Assembly (NCBI GenBank): GCA_000708835.1
Contig: DF237126.1
Span: 1-48,800, forward strand
DNA: 48,800 nucleotides
Source: Klebsormidium nitens
Lineage: Eukaryota; Streptophyta; Klebsormidiophyceae; Klebsormidiales; Klebsormidiaceae
Reading direction: 5' to 3'
How positions within the stretch are numbered: position 1 is the first letter of the stretch; each line of letters opens with the position of its first letter. Made by a program: the position numbers and the translations under genes. The notes beneath the pieces are model-generated. The model was not told the origin of the DNA. It did no database searches and saw only the letters and a list, made by a program, of their open reading frames with translations. Positions 47,701 to 48,800 of the stretch are shown here, piece after piece.

Positions 47701-48785
47701 TAGAGGTTCAGTGAGGCAGTGGCAAGAGCAAGGAGTTCTGAAGGAGACACGGACTTTTCTAGGAGCTTCATACGGCTGGTGCACCGTGCTGCAATGTGTG
47801 TGCCTGAGGGAGGAAGCCAGTTCGACTTTTGCTGCTTTGAGCATTGAGATCTGGAAGCTGGGTCTCTGACGGGTTGCGTAACTATGTTGGGTGGAAGAGC
47901 TGGACGCTTAGAGAGAAGCTGGGAACTGTGGACACAAGGCTCGATGACGCAAGTTACACTTGGATGCACTTCACAAAATCATGTGGTCGCAAAGATTTTC
48001 GTTTCCAATATGCAACACAATGTGGCCAGTCCCTAAGATGCACAGCGGGTTTCGAAAAGCTTCTTTCAAGTATTCAGCTCCAACGCTCCAGATTGTGTGT
48101 GTTGACATCATTTGCAGGACCATATAGACTCTGCTTCTCCTTGCCAGCACACCTTGCTAGAGAAAGCCTCCTTGAGCTTCGTCGGCGCCCATGCCCCTTT
48201 GTTGTGCCCAGGAGATTCGAAGGACACAACATTCCTCTCCGCTGCCTGCACCACTGCCTCAAGCAAGGGCGCCCTTCCACCTTCTTCCTTGCCGCTAATC
48301 CCATTACTCTCTGCTGACTCAGCGCAGTCAACACAGTCATCCTCATCAAGAGGTGCGTTTCTAGTCTGATGCTGGGGGTGGTGGGCCCCATATTCCAGCT
48401 CTGAGATCTTTCCTGGGCCCGCGGCAGCCCTGCATTGCATTCTGGTGGCTGCCCCATAGGGCCTTCTAGCATTTTCATGTAACCAAGAACTGGAGAGCAA
48501 GCAGGCAGTGCGGCTGACTCCAGATGTTCGCACTTGTTTTGGGGTTTCTAAGCTAAACCTAGCACATAAGGTGTTTGCTGCTTTGATTGATGAGGGTTGC
48601 AACCTGTGTGAGACCCGCTGCAATGAATGCTGAGGGCGTGTTTCAGTAGAACAACTGCTAATAAGAAACGGATCAGTGCAGCAGCTTACTCTACTAAATG
48701 CTGCTTCTCGCCTGGTCCTTCTGCAATGTCTGGACAGCCAATGTGGTGTCGCCCATGTCGCTAGAGAGACGGCAGCGTGCGCCAT
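38742..48785 (-). CDS. Fused double-module Orn/Lys/Arg decarboxylase; module 1 active-type, module 2 degenerate
   Basis: Bacterial-type (fold I, PLP) basic amino acid decarboxylase family, probably plastid. Thirteen exons join in phase: 48153-48785, 47480-47683, 46720-46910, 46199-46349, 45629-45750, 44777-45236, 44347-44433, 43721-44029, 42908-43120, 42367-42557, 41805-41955, 41124-41245 and 38742-40812, giving 1634 residues. The first ~170 residues look like a transit peptide plus linker. Module 1 has PGHNKG (192-197), FLVNGSTCG (248-256), PRNCHQ, PTYHG, DEAHGGHF (362-369) and IQSTHK with the PLP lysine Lys393, then CPYPPGIPVLTPGE and GGTVTGG at its C-terminus. Module 2 begins at SPLWEAVTQ with PGHKKG (700-705), but shows NGAACG, PESYSQ, PTSCG, DESLGAHL and IHATYE, so Glu904 stands where Lys is needed. 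It ends at TPREAFFADIN and a stop, without the small C-terminal domain. Matching exons of 191, 151 and 122 bases show that module 2 is a duplicate of module 1. The alternative is two genes, but no stop or Met separates the modules. Confidence 0.85.
38965..40340 (-). other. Low-complexity extension inside the last decarboxylase exon
   Basis: About 1.4 kb inside the last exon of the fused decarboxylase stays open in frame but has no counterpart in module 1 or in the broken third copy. It encodes a Glu, Arg, Ser and Gly rich region, likely disordered with coiled-coil stretches (for example RVEAAKREWERRRPEEEAE). Between about 40000 and 40140 the DNA is made of imperfect GGACGGAA-type repeats encoding Arg-Thr/Asp-Gly runs (RTRTDGTRTGKNGTETETDG). 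Whether it was inserted into module 2 or lost from the third copy cannot be decided from one window. Confidence 0.7.
40000..40140. repeat. Short imperfect tandem repeats (GGACGGAA type on the minus strand)
   Basis: The plus strand reads repeated TTCCGTCC/GTCCG units with small changes, lying within coding sequence of the fused decarboxylase. The encoded protein is a run of Thr, Arg, Asp and Gly. The array is likely to vary in length between strains. Confidence 0.7.
43721..44029 (-). other. Junction exon joining the two decarboxylase modules
   Basis: Eighth exon of the fused gene (103 codons, both ends at phase 0). Its first ~37 codons (ITTTAIELLVSTLDSGGTVT onward) are the C-terminal end of module 1. 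About 26 codons of Ser/Asp/Pro-rich linker follow, then the N-terminus of module 2 (SPLWEAVTQAAERSDAPFYF and PGHKKG). The exon contains neither a stop nor a methionine codon in this frame, so module 2 cannot begin translation here and must be read as part of the same protein. Confidence 0.85.
44136..44192. repeat. 29-bp tandem duplication in an intron
   Basis: Two near-identical units starting at 44136 and 44165 (ATGTTCCAAG then GTTGAGGCTCTA) lie in the intron between the seventh and eighth exons of the fused decarboxylase gene. Confidence 0.75.
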
Positions 48786-48800
48786 TCCCTGAGACTTTGA

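Noticed and set aside
1-48800. CRISPR arrays, bacterial operons, prophage or IS elements
   Set aside because: None was seen. Every supported gene has spliceosomal introns, so this is eukaryotic nuclear DNA.

Overview
The window is nuclear DNA of a green eukaryote, most likely a streptophyte (charophyte-type) alga. Genes are split into many short exons with GT-AG introns. Several products carry plastid-type N-termini, and one gene encodes a plastid bilin reductase related to plant HY2. An oleosin-like protein and a plant-type DUF2358 protein also point to the green lineage. The genus cannot be read from the sequence; a Klebsormidium-like alga is my guess. All exon models below are read by eye from splice signals, phase agreement and protein family similarity.

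Layout from left to right: (1) a ferredoxin-dependent bilin reductase (minus, 764-4699), head to head with a purple acid phosphatase (plus, 5116-9432). (2) A decayed LINE-type reverse transcriptase tail (minus, about 10646-11320). (3) A 168-residue oleosin-like lipid droplet protein (plus, 11855-14321). (4) A RanBPM/CTLH-complex scaffold protein with SPRY, LisH, CTLH and CRA regions (minus, 15665 to about 20762). An assembly gap (16052-16642) sits inside one of its introns. It is divergent from (5) chaperonin subunit CCT6/zeta (plus, 21681-26530). (6) A DUF2358 plastid protein (minus, 27552-30173), divergent from (7) deoxyhypusine synthase (plus, 30673-33775). (8) A decarboxylase-derived block fills 34.2-48.8 kb.

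That last block is the most unusual part. A single minus-strand gene (38742-48785, 13 exons, predicted 1634 residues) joins two Orn/Lys/Arg decarboxylase modules in frame. Module 1 keeps the PLP-binding Ser-Thr-His-Lys and all family motifs. Module 2 has matching intron phases and nearly the same exon lengths, but has lost the PLP lysine and most other active-site residues. It lacks the C-terminal small domain and carries a low-complexity extension of about 500 residues. The exon joining the modules contains the C-terminus of module 1 and the N-terminus of module 2 with no stop and no methionine between them. A third, broken copy of the module-2 exons lies just downstream (about 34.2-36.5 kb).

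The other genes are housekeeping or plastid functions with no obvious shared pathway. They are translation-factor hypusination, cytosolic protein folding, ubiquitin-ligase scaffolding, phosphate release, bilin synthesis and lipid storage. Three head-to-head gene pairs suggest shared promoters. Intergenic stretches contain only short repeats and one frameshifted hypothetical reading frame.
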